Shown: piece by piece, positions 14,951 to 22,467 of the stretch
How the letters are laid out: each line of letters opens with the position of its first letter
Position numbering within the stretch: position 1 is the first letter of the stretch
NCBI RefSeq assembly: GCF_018918045.1
Contig: NZ_JAHLPU010000053.1
Location: forward strand, 1-35,382
Origin: Pseudoflavonifractor sp. MSJ-30
GTDB taxonomy: Bacteria; Bacillota; Clostridia; Oscillospirales; Oscillospiraceae
Reading direction: 5' to 3'
Length of the DNA: 35,382 bases
Notes under the pieces: model-generated
The model's input: the letters and a program-made list of their open reading frames with translations, nothing else
Database searches by the model: none
What the model was told of the DNA's origin: nothing
Program-made: the position numbers and the translations under genes

Positions 14951-14982
14951 CAATCTATTTCAAATAATCTTTAAATAGATTG
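14951..14982. promoter_or_regulatory. Operator palindrome for the SdpR-like repressor
   Basis: Perfect 10-base inverted arms CAATCTATTT (14951-14960) and AAATAGATTG (14973-14982) have a 12-base spacer. The right arm overlaps the -10 element of the promoter at 14979-15007, so a bound repressor would block transcription. Confidence 0.7.
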
Positions 14983-15007
14983 TATCACATACGTGTTCTT
15001 TCTGCAA
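14979..15007 (-). promoter_or_regulatory. Promoter of the sdpRI-like operon
   Basis: On the minus strand: TTGCAG, 17 bases, TACAAT. Its -10 overlaps the operator palindrome. Confidence 0.75.
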
Positions 15008-15119
15008 GTCTATTTCGTTAATTTTCTGTTTATCCCGAACCGGTTCCTCGAAAATGCGGCGGAGGCCCCCGTCCAGGTCACAGCCGCGGATCTTTGGAAT
15101 TTTCATCCCCCCGGGGGGC

Positions 15120-15148
15120 TTCCGGAATCAGTGACAATATGCTACTAT
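15120..15148 (+). promoter_or_regulatory. Possible promoter of the FmdE/ABC operon
   Basis: TTCCGG, 17 bases, TACTAT with TG one base before it (extended -10). The -35 is poor. It fits a start of transcription just after 15150, directly at the structured leader. Upstream, 15008-15119 holds a GC-rich inverted pair (GGAGGCCCCCG near 15061 and CGGGGGGCTTCC near 15111) of unknown role. Confidence 0.35.
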
Positions 15149-15208
15149 CCTGTCAGGAAGTGATTCTCGGAACAAGTGCCTGCACTTGCCGGGATGACTG
15201 AAAACAGG
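15149..15208 (+). promoter_or_regulatory. Structured 5' leader before the ABC binding-protein gene
   Basis: The leader folds by eye into nested helices. The outer CCTGT (15149-15153) pairs with ACAGG (15204-15208), and CAG with CTG. Inside, CTCGG (15166-15170) pairs with CCGGG (15189-15193), enclosing CAAGTGC/GCACTTG (15173-15179, 15182-15188) with a two-base loop. The fold ends right before the GGGAG ribosome site. It does not match a riboswitch consensus that I know, including molybdenum cofactor and NiCo types. Confidence 0.4.
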
Positions 15209-15222
15209 AAAGGGAGATAAAA

Positions 15223-16356
15223 ATGAAGAAACGGATATCCTTTCTGCTGGTGCTTGCCATGGTTCTGACCATGGCTGCCTGCGGAAATACTGCCAATGCA
15301 CCGACGACGGAGGCTTCCTCCGCTGCTGCCGAGACTCTGGGCCTCACCGAAGCGGCCCCGGAGAGCCGGGTTATTACGGACGCCGCAGGTCGGACAGTGG
15401 AAATTCCCGCCGAGGTAAATCAGGTTGTCTGCGTTGGTGTCGGCGCGCTGCGCTACACCTGCTATGTGGGCGGCGCTGATCGGGTGATCGGTGTGGAGGA
15501 CTACGAGACAAAGCCCGGCATGAGCCGTCTGTATAACTACGTCAACTTCGACAAGTTCAAGGATCTGCCTGTGATCGGCACCAACGGCAAACCCTTTGTG
15601 GAGGAGATCCTGGGTGTGGATCCTCAGGTCATTGTAATGAGCTCTTACGCAAAGCAGGATGCCGATGAACTGCGTGAAAAGACGGGCATCCCCGTTGTGG
15701 TGGTTCCCGGCAGCGATACCACGCTGGACGACAAAGCCTACGAAACCATCCGGATTCTTGGCGAGCTGTACGGGCTGGAAGACCGGGCAGAGACGCTGAC
15801 CGCTTATCTCAGAGACGTTCAGAAAGATCTGGATGACCGCACGGCATCCATTCCCGAGGAAAGCAAGCCTGCCTGCTATGTGGGCGGTGTTTCCTTCAAG
15901 GGACAGCACGGGTTTGAGGGCACCGAAGCCTACTACGGCCCATTTGAGCTGATTCATGCCAAAAATCTGGCAAACACCACCGATCAGACCGGCGCGTTCA
16001 ACATCGATGTGGAGCAGGTGCTCGCATGGGATCCCGATGTGATTTTTCTGGACTTTAACGGCATGAGCCTCATCAAGGAGGACTACGAAGCGCATCCCGA
16101 TTTCTACAATGCTCTGACCGCCGTACAGGAGGGCAAGGTTTACTCTCAGATATCCTTCCGCTCCTCCGCCTCCAATCTGGAAACCGCGCTGGCAGACGCT
16201 TATTATGCTGCCTGCATTATGTTCCCGGATGCCTTCTCCGATATCGATCCGGTGGAAAAGGCGGGAGAGATTTTCGAAGCCCTGTTGGGTACCAACCCCT
16301 ATGAAGATTTGAAGGGAGCCGGTTATGAATTCCGTCCGATTACCATCGGAGAATAA
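15223..16356 (+). CDS. ABC importer substrate-binding lipoprotein (FecB/BtuF type)
   Basis: The 377-residue protein has a lipobox with Cys at 20 (TMAACGN) and a Thr/Ala-rich linker. A two-lobed helical-backbone binding domain of the TroA superfamily follows: RVITDAAGRTVEIPAEVNQVV, then DRVIGVEDY, GVDPQVIVMSSY and AWDPDVIFLDFNGM. Such proteins bind ferric siderophores, haem, cobalamin or, in the MolA branch, molybdate and tungstate. The FmdE and methyltransferase genes downstream favour a metal oxyanion or metal-chelate over a siderophore, but this is inference. The ATG has GGGAG six bases before it. It overlaps the permease start by 32 bases. Confidence 0.92.
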   Translation: MKKRISFLLVLAMVLTMAACGNTANAPTTEASSAAAETLGLTEAAPESRVITDAAGRTVEIPAEVNQVVCVGVGALRYTCYVGGADRVIGVEDYETKPGMSRLYNYVNFDKFKDLPVIGTNGKPFVEEILGVDPQVIVMSSYAKQDADELREKTGIPVVVVPGSDTTLDDKAYETIRILGELYGLEDRAETLTAYLRDVQKDLDDRTASIPEESKPACYVGGVSFKGQHGFEGTEAYYGPFELIHAKNLANTTDQTGAFNIDVEQVLAWDPDVIFLDFNGMSLIKEDYEAHPDFYNALTAVQEGKVYSQISFRSSASNLETALADAYYAACIMFPDAFSDIDPVEKAGEIFEALLGTNPYEDLKGAGYEFRPITIGE

Positions 16357-17374
16357 GCATGACCTAACGGATTACCGTAAGAATCAGATCAGGAGTATCG
16401 CTTTTTTGATACTCCTGACTGTTCTGCTGCTGGTATCCGTCCTGCTTTCTCTGCGCGCCGGCTCTTATAACACCCCGGTAAGTGAGCTGATTAAGGGAAT
16501 CTTCGGCAAATCCGCCGATAAAAAGGTGAATCTGGTCATTCGCAACAACCGTATGCCCCGCATCTGCACTGCTATTGTTGCGGGCGCGGGATTGGGTCTG
16601 GCAGGCTGTATTCTTCAGGCGATTCTCCACAACCCGCTGGCCTCCGCCTCCACGCTGGGCGTTTCTCAGGGTGCCACCTTCGGCGCGGCATTTGCCATTG
16701 TCACATTGAACCTCACCGGCGGAGTGGGAATTTCCCTGTGGTCCTTTGCGGGCTCCATTGCGGTGGCTGTTGTCATTCTGGGGCTGTCCCGGCTCAAGCA
16801 GATCTCCGCGGAGGGAATTGTGCTGGCCGGTGTGGCGATTTCCTCCATGTTGACCGGCGCCACAACGCTGATTCAATATTTTGCCAATGAGATACAGCTG
16901 GCCAATCTGGTGTTCTGGACCTTCGGCGATCTGGGCAGCACCGACTGGAACGAGCTTCGGAATATGTCGGTTATGGTTCTGATTCTCATTGTATACTGCA
17001 CCCTCCATCGTTGGGACTATAACGCTCTGCTGAACGGCGAGGAAACCGCCGTAAGTCTGGGCATCAATGTGCAGCAGCTGACCCTGACCAATATGGTGCT
17101 GTGCTGTCTGACCTGCTCCATGATCGTCTCCCGGGTGGGGCTCATCAATTTCATCGGCCTTGTGGCGCCCCATATTGTCCGTATGGTCGTGGGCAATAAC
17201 CATGTGTATCTGATTCCCGGCTCCGTTCTGGCCGGTGCAACACTGCTGCTGTTGGGCGACCTGTTTGCGCGGGTAGCCATCATGCCCATTATCCTGCCCA
17301 TCGGCGCCATTACCTCCTTCCTCGGCGGCCCCCTGTTTTTGTACCTTCTGTTCAAAGGAGGCAGGCAGAGATGA
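16325..17374 (+). CDS. ABC importer permease, FecCD/BtuC family
   Basis: The 349-residue protein has about ten membrane segments and the FecCD hallmarks: RMPRICTAIVAGAGLGLAGC near residue 77, HNPLASASTLGVSQGA, and near the end VGLINFIGLVAPHIVRMVVG, the coupling region that touches the ATPase. It would form a homodimeric channel. The start lies inside the binding-protein gene, with AAGGGAG six bases before it, so translation is probably coupled. The stop overlaps the ATPase start (ATGA). Confidence 0.93.
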   Translation: MNSVRLPSENKHDLTDYRKNQIRSIAFLILLTVLLLVSVLLSLRAGSYNTPVSELIKGIFGKSADKKVNLVIRNNRMPRICTAIVAGAGLGLAGCILQAILHNPLASASTLGVSQGATFGAAFAIVTLNLTGGVGISLWSFAGSIAVAVVILGLSRLKQISAEGIVLAGVAISSMLTGATTLIQYFANEIQLANLVFWTFGDLGSTDWNELRNMSVMVLILIVYCTLHRWDYNALLNGEETAVSLGINVQQLTLTNMVLCCLTCSMIVSRVGLINFIGLVAPHIVRMVVGNNHVYLIPGSVLAGATLLLLGDLFARVAIMPIILPIGAITSFLGGPLFLYLLFKGGRQR

Positions 17375-18126
17375 TTGACGTGAGGAATATTTCCTATCAT
17401 TACCACGGTGGGCAGGAAGTTTTGAAGAATATAAACTTTACGCTGGAGCGTGGGCAGTTTCTGGCAATTCTGGGCAACAACGGTGTAGGAAAAAGCACGC
17501 TTCTGAAATGCCTGAATCGAATTCTGAAGGCGGAATCCGGTGCATTTCTACTGGACGGCGAGAATATTCTGAAAATGAGCAACCACGAGATTGCGCAGCG
17601 CATTGCCTTCGTGTCGCAGAATGTGGCAAATACCCAGATGACTGTCCATGATGTGGTAATGCTGGGACGGCGCCCCTATATGAAATGGGGGTTTACGGAG
17701 GAGGATCACAAAATCGTCCACGATGCCATGCACCGGCTGAATCTGGAACCCCTCCGGGGACGCTTTCTCAACCAGCTCTCCGGCGGTGAACGGCAGAAGG
17801 TCATGCTGGCCCGGGCGCTGGCGCAGCAGCCGAAGCTGCTGCTGCTGGACGAACCGACCTCCAGTTTGGATATTCACAATCAATATCAGGTGCTGAAAAT
17901 CGTTCGGGATATCTGCCATAACGACGGGCTGACCGCCATTGTGGTCATTCACGATCTGAACCTGGCACTGCGGTTCTGTGACAGATTCCTGCTGCTGCGC
18001 CGGGGAGAGGTATACGCGCAGGGCGACTATTCCGTTCTCAGCCCGGAAACCCTGAAAAACGTATATCAGGTGGACGGAAAAATTCTGGATGTGGAAGGCC
18101 GTAAAATGGTTTTTGTGGAGGAATGA
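17371..18126 (+). CDS. ABC importer ATPase, FecE/BtuD family
   Basis: A 251-residue nucleotide-binding subunit: Walker A GNNGVGKST near residue 35, Q-loop in FVSQNVANTQ, signature LSGGERQKVMLARAL near 140, Walker B LLLLDEPTSSLD near 160 and H-loop VIHDLNLALRF near 195. Length is normal. It powers import through the permease encoded just upstream, which it overlaps by 4 bases. The methyltransferase starts 1 base after its stop. Confidence 0.95.
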   Translation: MIDVRNISYHYHGGQEVLKNINFTLERGQFLAILGNNGVGKSTLLKCLNRILKAESGAFLLDGENILKMSNHEIAQRIAFVSQNVANTQMTVHDVVMLGRRPYMKWGFTEEDHKIVHDAMHRLNLEPLRGRFLNQLSGGERQKVMLARALAQQPKLLLLDEPTSSLDIHNQYQVLKIVRDICHNDGLTAIVVIHDLNLALRFCDRFLLLRRGEVYAQGDYSVLSPETLKNVYQVDGKILDVEGRKMVFVEE

Positions 18127-18127
18127 C

Positions 18128-18937
18128 ATGACGCTGGAGCAGTTGAAGCAAAGCTGGGTTTCAAATTCCAAACCGGAGGTGCAGGCAAGGCTCTGGGATC
18201 GCGCGTCCGCGGATTATAAAAACAAGCCTCTTCCCGATCCGGAGAAGGATCCGTTTCTGAAGCGTCTGCGGGAGGAAGTCCCACTGCACGAGGGCATACG
18301 GACGCTGGACATTGGCTGCGGTACAGGCGGTTATTCTCTTGCACTGGCTCCCTTCGTAACAGAAGCCGTGGGCGTGGACATTTCCGGCGGTATGATTGAA
18401 ATTGCCCGGGCACGGGGAAAAGAACTGGGGATTGCCAACGCAGCCTTTTCCGTTCTGAACTGGTCTGAGGCGGACATCGACGCACTGGGCTTTCGGAACC
18501 GCTTTCAGGTGGTATTTGCCCACATGACGCCTGCGGTGTGCGATTATGCCACACTGGAAAAGATGGACGCCTGCGCTGCAAGACTCTGTATGCTTCAAAA
18601 GCCCACACGGCGTCGGGATTCTGTATTGGATCGGGCTTTGGAGCTTGTGGGCATCCTTCCGGAAGCCGCAGATCAGGCTATGGTGCGTACATATAATTAC
18701 CTGTGGGAGAAAGGCTACGAGCCTCATTTCGTCTATGACCGGGAGACCTGGCACACGGAGCGCGCCACCGAGGATATGCTTGGCTGGTGTACGGATCGGG
18801 CAAAGCTCCGCAAGGAGTTGACCCCGGCGGAGGAAGCCGAAATTGCGTGCTTTGTGAGAAGCCTTTCGAAGAACGGAATCGTGTCTGAATGCACCACGAC
18901 CACAAGGGTTACAACCATTTGGAAAAAGGAGATTTGA
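18128..18937 (+). CDS. Class I SAM-dependent methyltransferase in the FmdE/ABC operon
   Basis: The 269-residue protein has a Rossmann-type methyltransferase core: motif I LDIGCGTGGYSLALA at about 60-74, acidic motif VGVDISGGMIEIARARG, and a later VFAHMTPAV stretch. The substrate is unknown. Its place between an ABC importer and an FmdE-family gene suggests it acts on the imported compound or a small metal ligand; this is inference. I start it at the ATG at 18128 (GGAGG six bases before it) rather than the upstream in-frame start at 18089, which overlaps the ATPase. Confidence 0.9.
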   Translation: MTLEQLKQSWVSNSKPEVQARLWDRASADYKNKPLPDPEKDPFLKRLREEVPLHEGIRTLDIGCGTGGYSLALAPFVTEAVGVDISGGMIEIARARGKELGIANAAFSVLNWSEADIDALGFRNRFQVVFAHMTPAVCDYATLEKMDACAARLCMLQKPTRRRDSVLDRALELVGILPEAADQAMVRTYNYLWEKGYEPHFVYDRETWHTERATEDMLGWCTDRAKLRKELTPAEEAEIACFVRSLSKNGIVSECTTTTRVTTIWKKEI

Positions 18938-18940
18938 ATT

Positions 18941-19501
18941 ATGGATGAAAATAAGGTTCTTTGGAACAAGTGTGTGGAGTTTCACGGCCATTCCTGCGGT
19001 GGCCTGACAATCGGCTACAAAGCGGCCCTCTATGCCATTGAGCTGCTGGATTTGAAGCTGGGGGGCGGCGGAAATGCGGGCTGCCTGTCCGCAGACGAGG
19101 AAATCGTGTGTATCAGCGAAAACGACGCCTGCGGCGTAGATGCGATTCAGGTGCTTCTTGGCTGCAGCATCGGCAAGGGAAATCTGCTGTTCCATATGCG
19201 GGGCAAACAGGCATTTACGTTTTTTAACCGAAAGACCGGAAAATCCGTCCGTCTGCTGCTGAAACCCAAGCCGGAAGGAATGACCCGGGAGGAATCTTTT
19301 GCCTACTATCAGAGTACGGAGCCGAAGGAAATGTTCGATGTGACGGATAGGAAACTTCCGCTTCCGGAGAAGGCAAGACTGTTTGACTCCTATGTCTGTG
19401 AATGCTGCGGGGAAGTTACCGGAGCCAACTGGATTCGTCTGGCAGGCGGGAAAAAGCTGTGTCTGGACTGCTGCGAAACCTACGATCGGTTCAACGTATA
19501 A
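18941..19501 (+). CDS. FmdE-family protein with C-terminal zinc ribbon
   Basis: The 186-residue protein opens with the FmdE signature FHGHSCGGLTIGYKAA (His 15, His 17, Cys 19) and continues with GNAGCLSADEEIVCISENDACGVDAIQ, which is rich in conserved Cys and Asp. A C-terminal zinc-ribbon-like pair, C153/C156 and C174/C177, ends the protein. FmdE was named from the molybdenum formylmethanofuran dehydrogenase operon of methanogens; its biochemical role is unsettled. Here it ends an importer operon, with GGAG nine bases before the ATG. Handling of molybdenum, tungsten or another metal is the likeliest link. A strong terminator follows. Confidence 0.9.
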   Translation: MDENKVLWNKCVEFHGHSCGGLTIGYKAALYAIELLDLKLGGGGNAGCLSADEEIVCISENDACGVDAIQVLLGCSIGKGNLLFHMRGKQAFTFFNRKTGKSVRLLLKPKPEGMTREESFAYYQSTEPKEMFDVTDRKLPLPEKARLFDSYVCECCGEVTGANWIRLAGGKKLCLDCCETYDRFNV

Positions 19502-19511
19502 AAGCGCGTCA

Positions 19512-19560
19512 AAAATACCGGAATCGGCGAGAACCCAAAATTCGCCGATTCCGGTATTTT
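19512..19560 (+). terminator. Strong terminator of the FmdE operon
   Basis: A perfect 19-bp stem (arms 19512-19530 and 19542-19560, 11-base loop) begins with AAAA and ends with TTTT. It can work in both directions. Confidence 0.9.
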
Positions 19561-19618
19561 CGCCGTGACACTGGGCGCGCCGCCTGACCCATATACAGCA
19601 AAGCACGCAAATAGAACA

Positions 19619-19663
19619 ATGTCATTGCGCACCGGCAACTTAGTCACTGGTGCGCAATGACAT
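19619..19663. terminator. Hairpin terminator between converging operons
   Basis: A 15-bp perfect stem (ATGTCATTGCGCACC and its complement). The plus strand continues CTTTTTCT. On the minus strand the T-run is poor, but the hairpin lies 20 bases after the stop of the second anti-sigma-like gene. It is probably used by both operons. Confidence 0.7.
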
Positions 19664-19683
19664 CTTTTTCTACAGTCCATTCC

Positions 19684-21726
19684 TTATTGCAGCGGGTACA
19701 GAGCAAAGGGTTTCCAGTTCATGCCGGTTTCCGGGTAGGAGGCGATGATTTCCTGGGCCTGTTCCCGGGTGATGACCTGATAATCCAGGCGGCCTGATGT
19801 GTTCAGGTCCTGTCCCGGTGTTTTGCGCAGCCAATAGCCGTTTTCGTCCACAAACAGTTTTTCGATACTGACGAAATCGTCCCCTTCCATGCGGTAAAAT
19901 TCGTAATAGTCGTCCTCGCACTGGCACAGTATGCCGCCCTCACAGAGGTAGTCGAAGGAAAAGACCGTCCCCCGGATGCCGTTTCGGAAGCCGTAAATCT
20001 GGGGCGACCCTTCCCGCACATTGCCCTCCCAGTCCGCTACATAGGGTATTCTGACAATCAGCACCTGACTGCCGTTCCCCCGCAGATCCTCCAGGGTATA
20101 GACAAAATCCTCGGAGTTTTCGTACTTATCCAGCATTTTGGCAATGAACACCGCGTTTTCGTCCCGATAAGGGTAGGTCTTCAGCGGCTCTCCGAAGCGC
20201 TTCATGGACTGGATGCCCACATCCCTGACGCTGTAGGAATCGATTATGGCATAGGCCTCCTCCTTTGTAATGGCCTGTTTCTCCTCCGGCTCTGTGATCC
20301 GCTCCCCTTCCAGACGCTTTGGCTCCCGGTACAGCGTCCAGGAACCGAGCTTTTCGTCCACCGCCTGAATCAACTCCAGTCCGTCTGCCCCGGGCCGGTA
20401 ATACCAGTAAGAATCGTCGAAAACTCCCCTAATCAGCACCGTTCCGTCCTGACAGAAGTAAAACAGTCCACTCACGCCGGGCGCGTCCCGGAGCGAATCA
20501 AAATAGGCCGTGCATCGCCCGTCTTTCAGGGTGAGAATTTGCAGCGCCTGATAATCGATCAGTTCTTCATTGCCGTCGCCGTTCAGATCCAGCAGAGAAT
20601 ACAGCATATTGTCCCGGCGATAGGGTGAATCCGCCCGCTCCAGCCGCTGGGCGACATAGGCCCCATAGCCTCCGGAATAGAGGGCCTGCTGCCTGCTCTC
20701 CTGAGACGCCTCATAATCCTTCTGGGCCTGGGCAAAGAATTGCGTCACTTCGGCACCGCTTGGTGTCTGGGGTGCAACGGCGTAGTCAAAGCACTCGGCA
20801 ATTCTTTTCAGGTCCTCCGGCTGCATCTCCCGGCGGGAAGCATCCACATAGATGTGGAAAAAGGCATCCGCCCGGTCGGCGAAAATATGGCCGTTCTCCC
20901 CGTCCAGCACCAGCAGCAATGCCATGCCATCCCGGGTCGTGTAATTCCACTCCCGCAGGGTCTGCGTCATAGCCACGGTGGTGGTGTAGGGATACAGGCA
21001 GTCCTTGCGCACATAGTCCATTTCCGCAAAAACCGTCTCCCCGCTCTCCTCCGCAGTCAACTCCATGGGCAGGGAAAAGCTGCCGTTGTTGAAGAAATAA
21101 CCGTGCAGATATTGGCATCTTCCCGCCCAATCCGCCTTTACCACGCCGTCCAGGTGCAAGGATTGCAGCAGTACGTCCGCTTCATAGTCATAGGCGCAGG
21201 CATATTCCTTTTTCAGCAGGTTCAAGCCATATTTTTCGGCGATATTCTGCAGCGTTGCAACCATTTCCGAGGTATAGCAGGAATAGATATCCCGAAAATT
21301 TTCCGGCAGGGCTTCCGCGCTGGCGCCCTTGGAGGTTTCCAGCTGGGCGGCCGCCGTTCCATCTGGCTGATAGCTTTTCCGGAATTCGCTCCACTCGGCA
21401 TAGGCCTGTTGGTTTGTCCCCTGCAGGCTAACGATGCTCCTGGGGGCGGCGGAGGCTTCCGTGGGAATGAGGTTTCCTTCCTCGTCATAGTATGTCGGCA
21501 CGTTCTCCCGGGAGATCGTTCCCAGCGTCAAGTCCCGCAATCGCAGCACATAGGCCACGGCGCAGCCCACCAGCAGCAGGCTCAGGGCAATGACCGCGGC
21601 AATCAGCAGAATCTTTCGCCGGGGACGGAGACCCTTTTTCGTCCTGCCCTCCCGCAGCTGCCGGACTTCCAGCAGAAAATCTCCCCGGACATCCCCGATG
21701 GCATCCAGCAAATACATCCGTGTCAC
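19684..21726 (-). CDS. Large membrane-anchored anti-sigma-like sensor of ECF module 2
   Basis: The 680-residue protein has a cytoplasmic N-terminus of about 37 residues, one membrane segment (about 38-60) and a large extracytoplasmic part. Its start, MTRMYLLDAIGDVRGDFLLE with REGR after it, aligns with MTEMELLKLLGDIQGSYIQQ and REGR of the module 3 protein. The outer part carries LLDLNGDGNEELI (about 378-390), an FG-GAP/EF-hand-like Asp-rich loop also present in module 3, and DUF4367-like MQPEDLKRIAECFDYAV near 301-317. The start is GTG overlapping the sigma stop (GTGA). It likely holds the sigma factor until an envelope signal is sensed. Confidence 0.85.
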   Translation of the reverse strand: MTRMYLLDAIGDVRGDFLLEVRQLREGRTKKGLRPRRKILLIAAVIALSLLLVGCAVAYVLRLRDLTLGTISRENVPTYYDEEGNLIPTEASAAPRSIVSLQGTNQQAYAEWSEFRKSYQPDGTAAAQLETSKGASAEALPENFRDIYSCYTSEMVATLQNIAEKYGLNLLKKEYACAYDYEADVLLQSLHLDGVVKADWAGRCQYLHGYFFNNGSFSLPMELTAEESGETVFAEMDYVRKDCLYPYTTTVAMTQTLREWNYTTRDGMALLLVLDGENGHIFADRADAFFHIYVDASRREMQPEDLKRIAECFDYAVAPQTPSGAEVTQFFAQAQKDYEASQESRQQALYSGGYGAYVAQRLERADSPYRRDNMLYSLLDLNGDGNEELIDYQALQILTLKDGRCTAYFDSLRDAPGVSGLFYFCQDGTVLIRGVFDDSYWYYRPGADGLELIQAVDEKLGSWTLYREPKRLEGERITEPEEKQAITKEEAYAIIDSYSVRDVGIQSMKRFGEPLKTYPYRDENAVFIAKMLDKYENSEDFVYTLEDLRGNGSQVLIVRIPYVADWEGNVREGSPQIYGFRNGIRGTVFSFDYLCEGGILCQCEDDYYEFYRMEGDDFVSIEKLFVDENGYWLRKTPGQDLNTSGRLDYQVITREQAQEIIASYPETGMNWKPFALYPLQ

Positions 21727-22280
21727 AGCAATCCCTCCTTTTTCAGCGCCTGGCGCAGCTTTTTCCGGGTTCTGGACAACATGGTGCTGACGTTGCCCCG
21801 GGTCAACCCCGTCTTCTCTCCGATGGTTTCGATATCATCCAGATACCAGTAGCGGCAGAGAAACACGCCGCGCTCCGTCTTTGGGATTGTCAGCAAAAAC
21901 CGGTTGATGGCGCAAACCAGTTCTTTTCTGCTCAGAGAATCCTCCGGCGTTTCCTCCGGACCGGTCACATCCCCCAGTTCGTCCAGGGCCAGTGTCATCT
22001 GCCCGCCGGTGCGCTTGTAAGCAGTGCTTCTGCGCCAACGGTCAATAGAAATATGCCGGGTGATTTTCCCCAGAAAGGCAGAGAGCAAACCGGGCCTGGT
22101 GGGTGGGATACGGTTCCAGGCGGCGTAGTATGTATCGCTGACGCACTCCTGAGCATCCTCCTGATTCGTCAGAATGTTGTAGGCAATGGAATAGCAATAG
22201 GGCCCGTATTTCCGGTCCGTCTCGGCAATGGCCTGTTCCGACCGTTCGAAATACAGCTGCACAATCCTGCTGTCTTCCAC
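21723..22280 (-). CDS. ECF RNA polymerase sigma factor (module 2)
   Basis: A 185-residue ECF sigma factor: region 2 at about 10-85 (NQEDAQECVSDTYYAAWNRI, then FLGKITRHISIDRWRR) and region 4 at about 125-180 with IETIGEKTGLTRGNVSTMLS. It is a close paralogue of the module 3 sigma (both 185 residues, both starting MED and both carrying the FLCRYWYL stretch). The start is GTG with AGAAGGTG before it. A candidate ECF promoter lies at 22314-22341. It overlaps the anti-sigma-like gene by 4 bases. Confidence 0.94.
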   Translation of the reverse strand: MEDSRIVQLYFERSEQAIAETDRKYGPYCYSIAYNILTNQEDAQECVSDTYYAAWNRIPPTRPGLLSAFLGKITRHISIDRWRRSTAYKRTGGQMTLALDELGDVTGPEETPEDSLSRKELVCAINRFLLTIPKTERGVFLCRYWYLDDIETIGEKTGLTRGNVSTMLSRTRKKLRQALKKEGLL

Positions 22281-22313
22281 AGCGACACCTTCTTTCTTGT
22301 GGTTTCACTTATC

Positions 22314-22341
22314 AAGGCGCAGAAATTGCGGTAATCTTACA
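22314..22341 (-). promoter_or_regulatory. Candidate ECF-type promoter for sigma operon 2
   Basis: On the minus strand: TGTAAG, 16 bases, CGCCTT, followed by GATAAGTGAA. The same spacing and a very similar tail (CGTTAT, then GATAGGTGAA) precede the module 3 sigma gene. Confidence 0.5.
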
Positions 22342-22422
22342 ACAGGGATAGAAATTTTTACGGCAATTTTGCATTTTTATTTATCATACCACAGCCTTGC
22401 CCTTTTCGAAAGCATTCTGGCG

Positions 22423-22455
22423 CAAAAATGCCCCCGGTTCGTTGGAACCGGGGGC
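22423..22455 (-). terminator. Terminator of the ABC importer operon
   Basis: A perfect 11-bp stem (GCCCCCGGTTC-type arms, four-base loop) is followed on the minus strand by ATTTTTG. It lies 12 bases after the ATPase stop. Confidence 0.9.
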
Positions 22456-22467
22456 AAAACGGTTTTA

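Noticed and set aside
13656..15010. Integration of the AT-rich island into tRNA-Leu with a duplicated tRNA end as attachment site
   Set aside because: I looked for a second copy of the tRNA 3' end near 15000 and did not see one, and no integrase is present.
15008..15222. Molybdenum-cofactor, cobalamin or NiCo riboswitch before the FmdE operon
   Set aside because: The helices are visible but the conserved bases of those classes as I know them are not; kept only as an unassigned structured leader.
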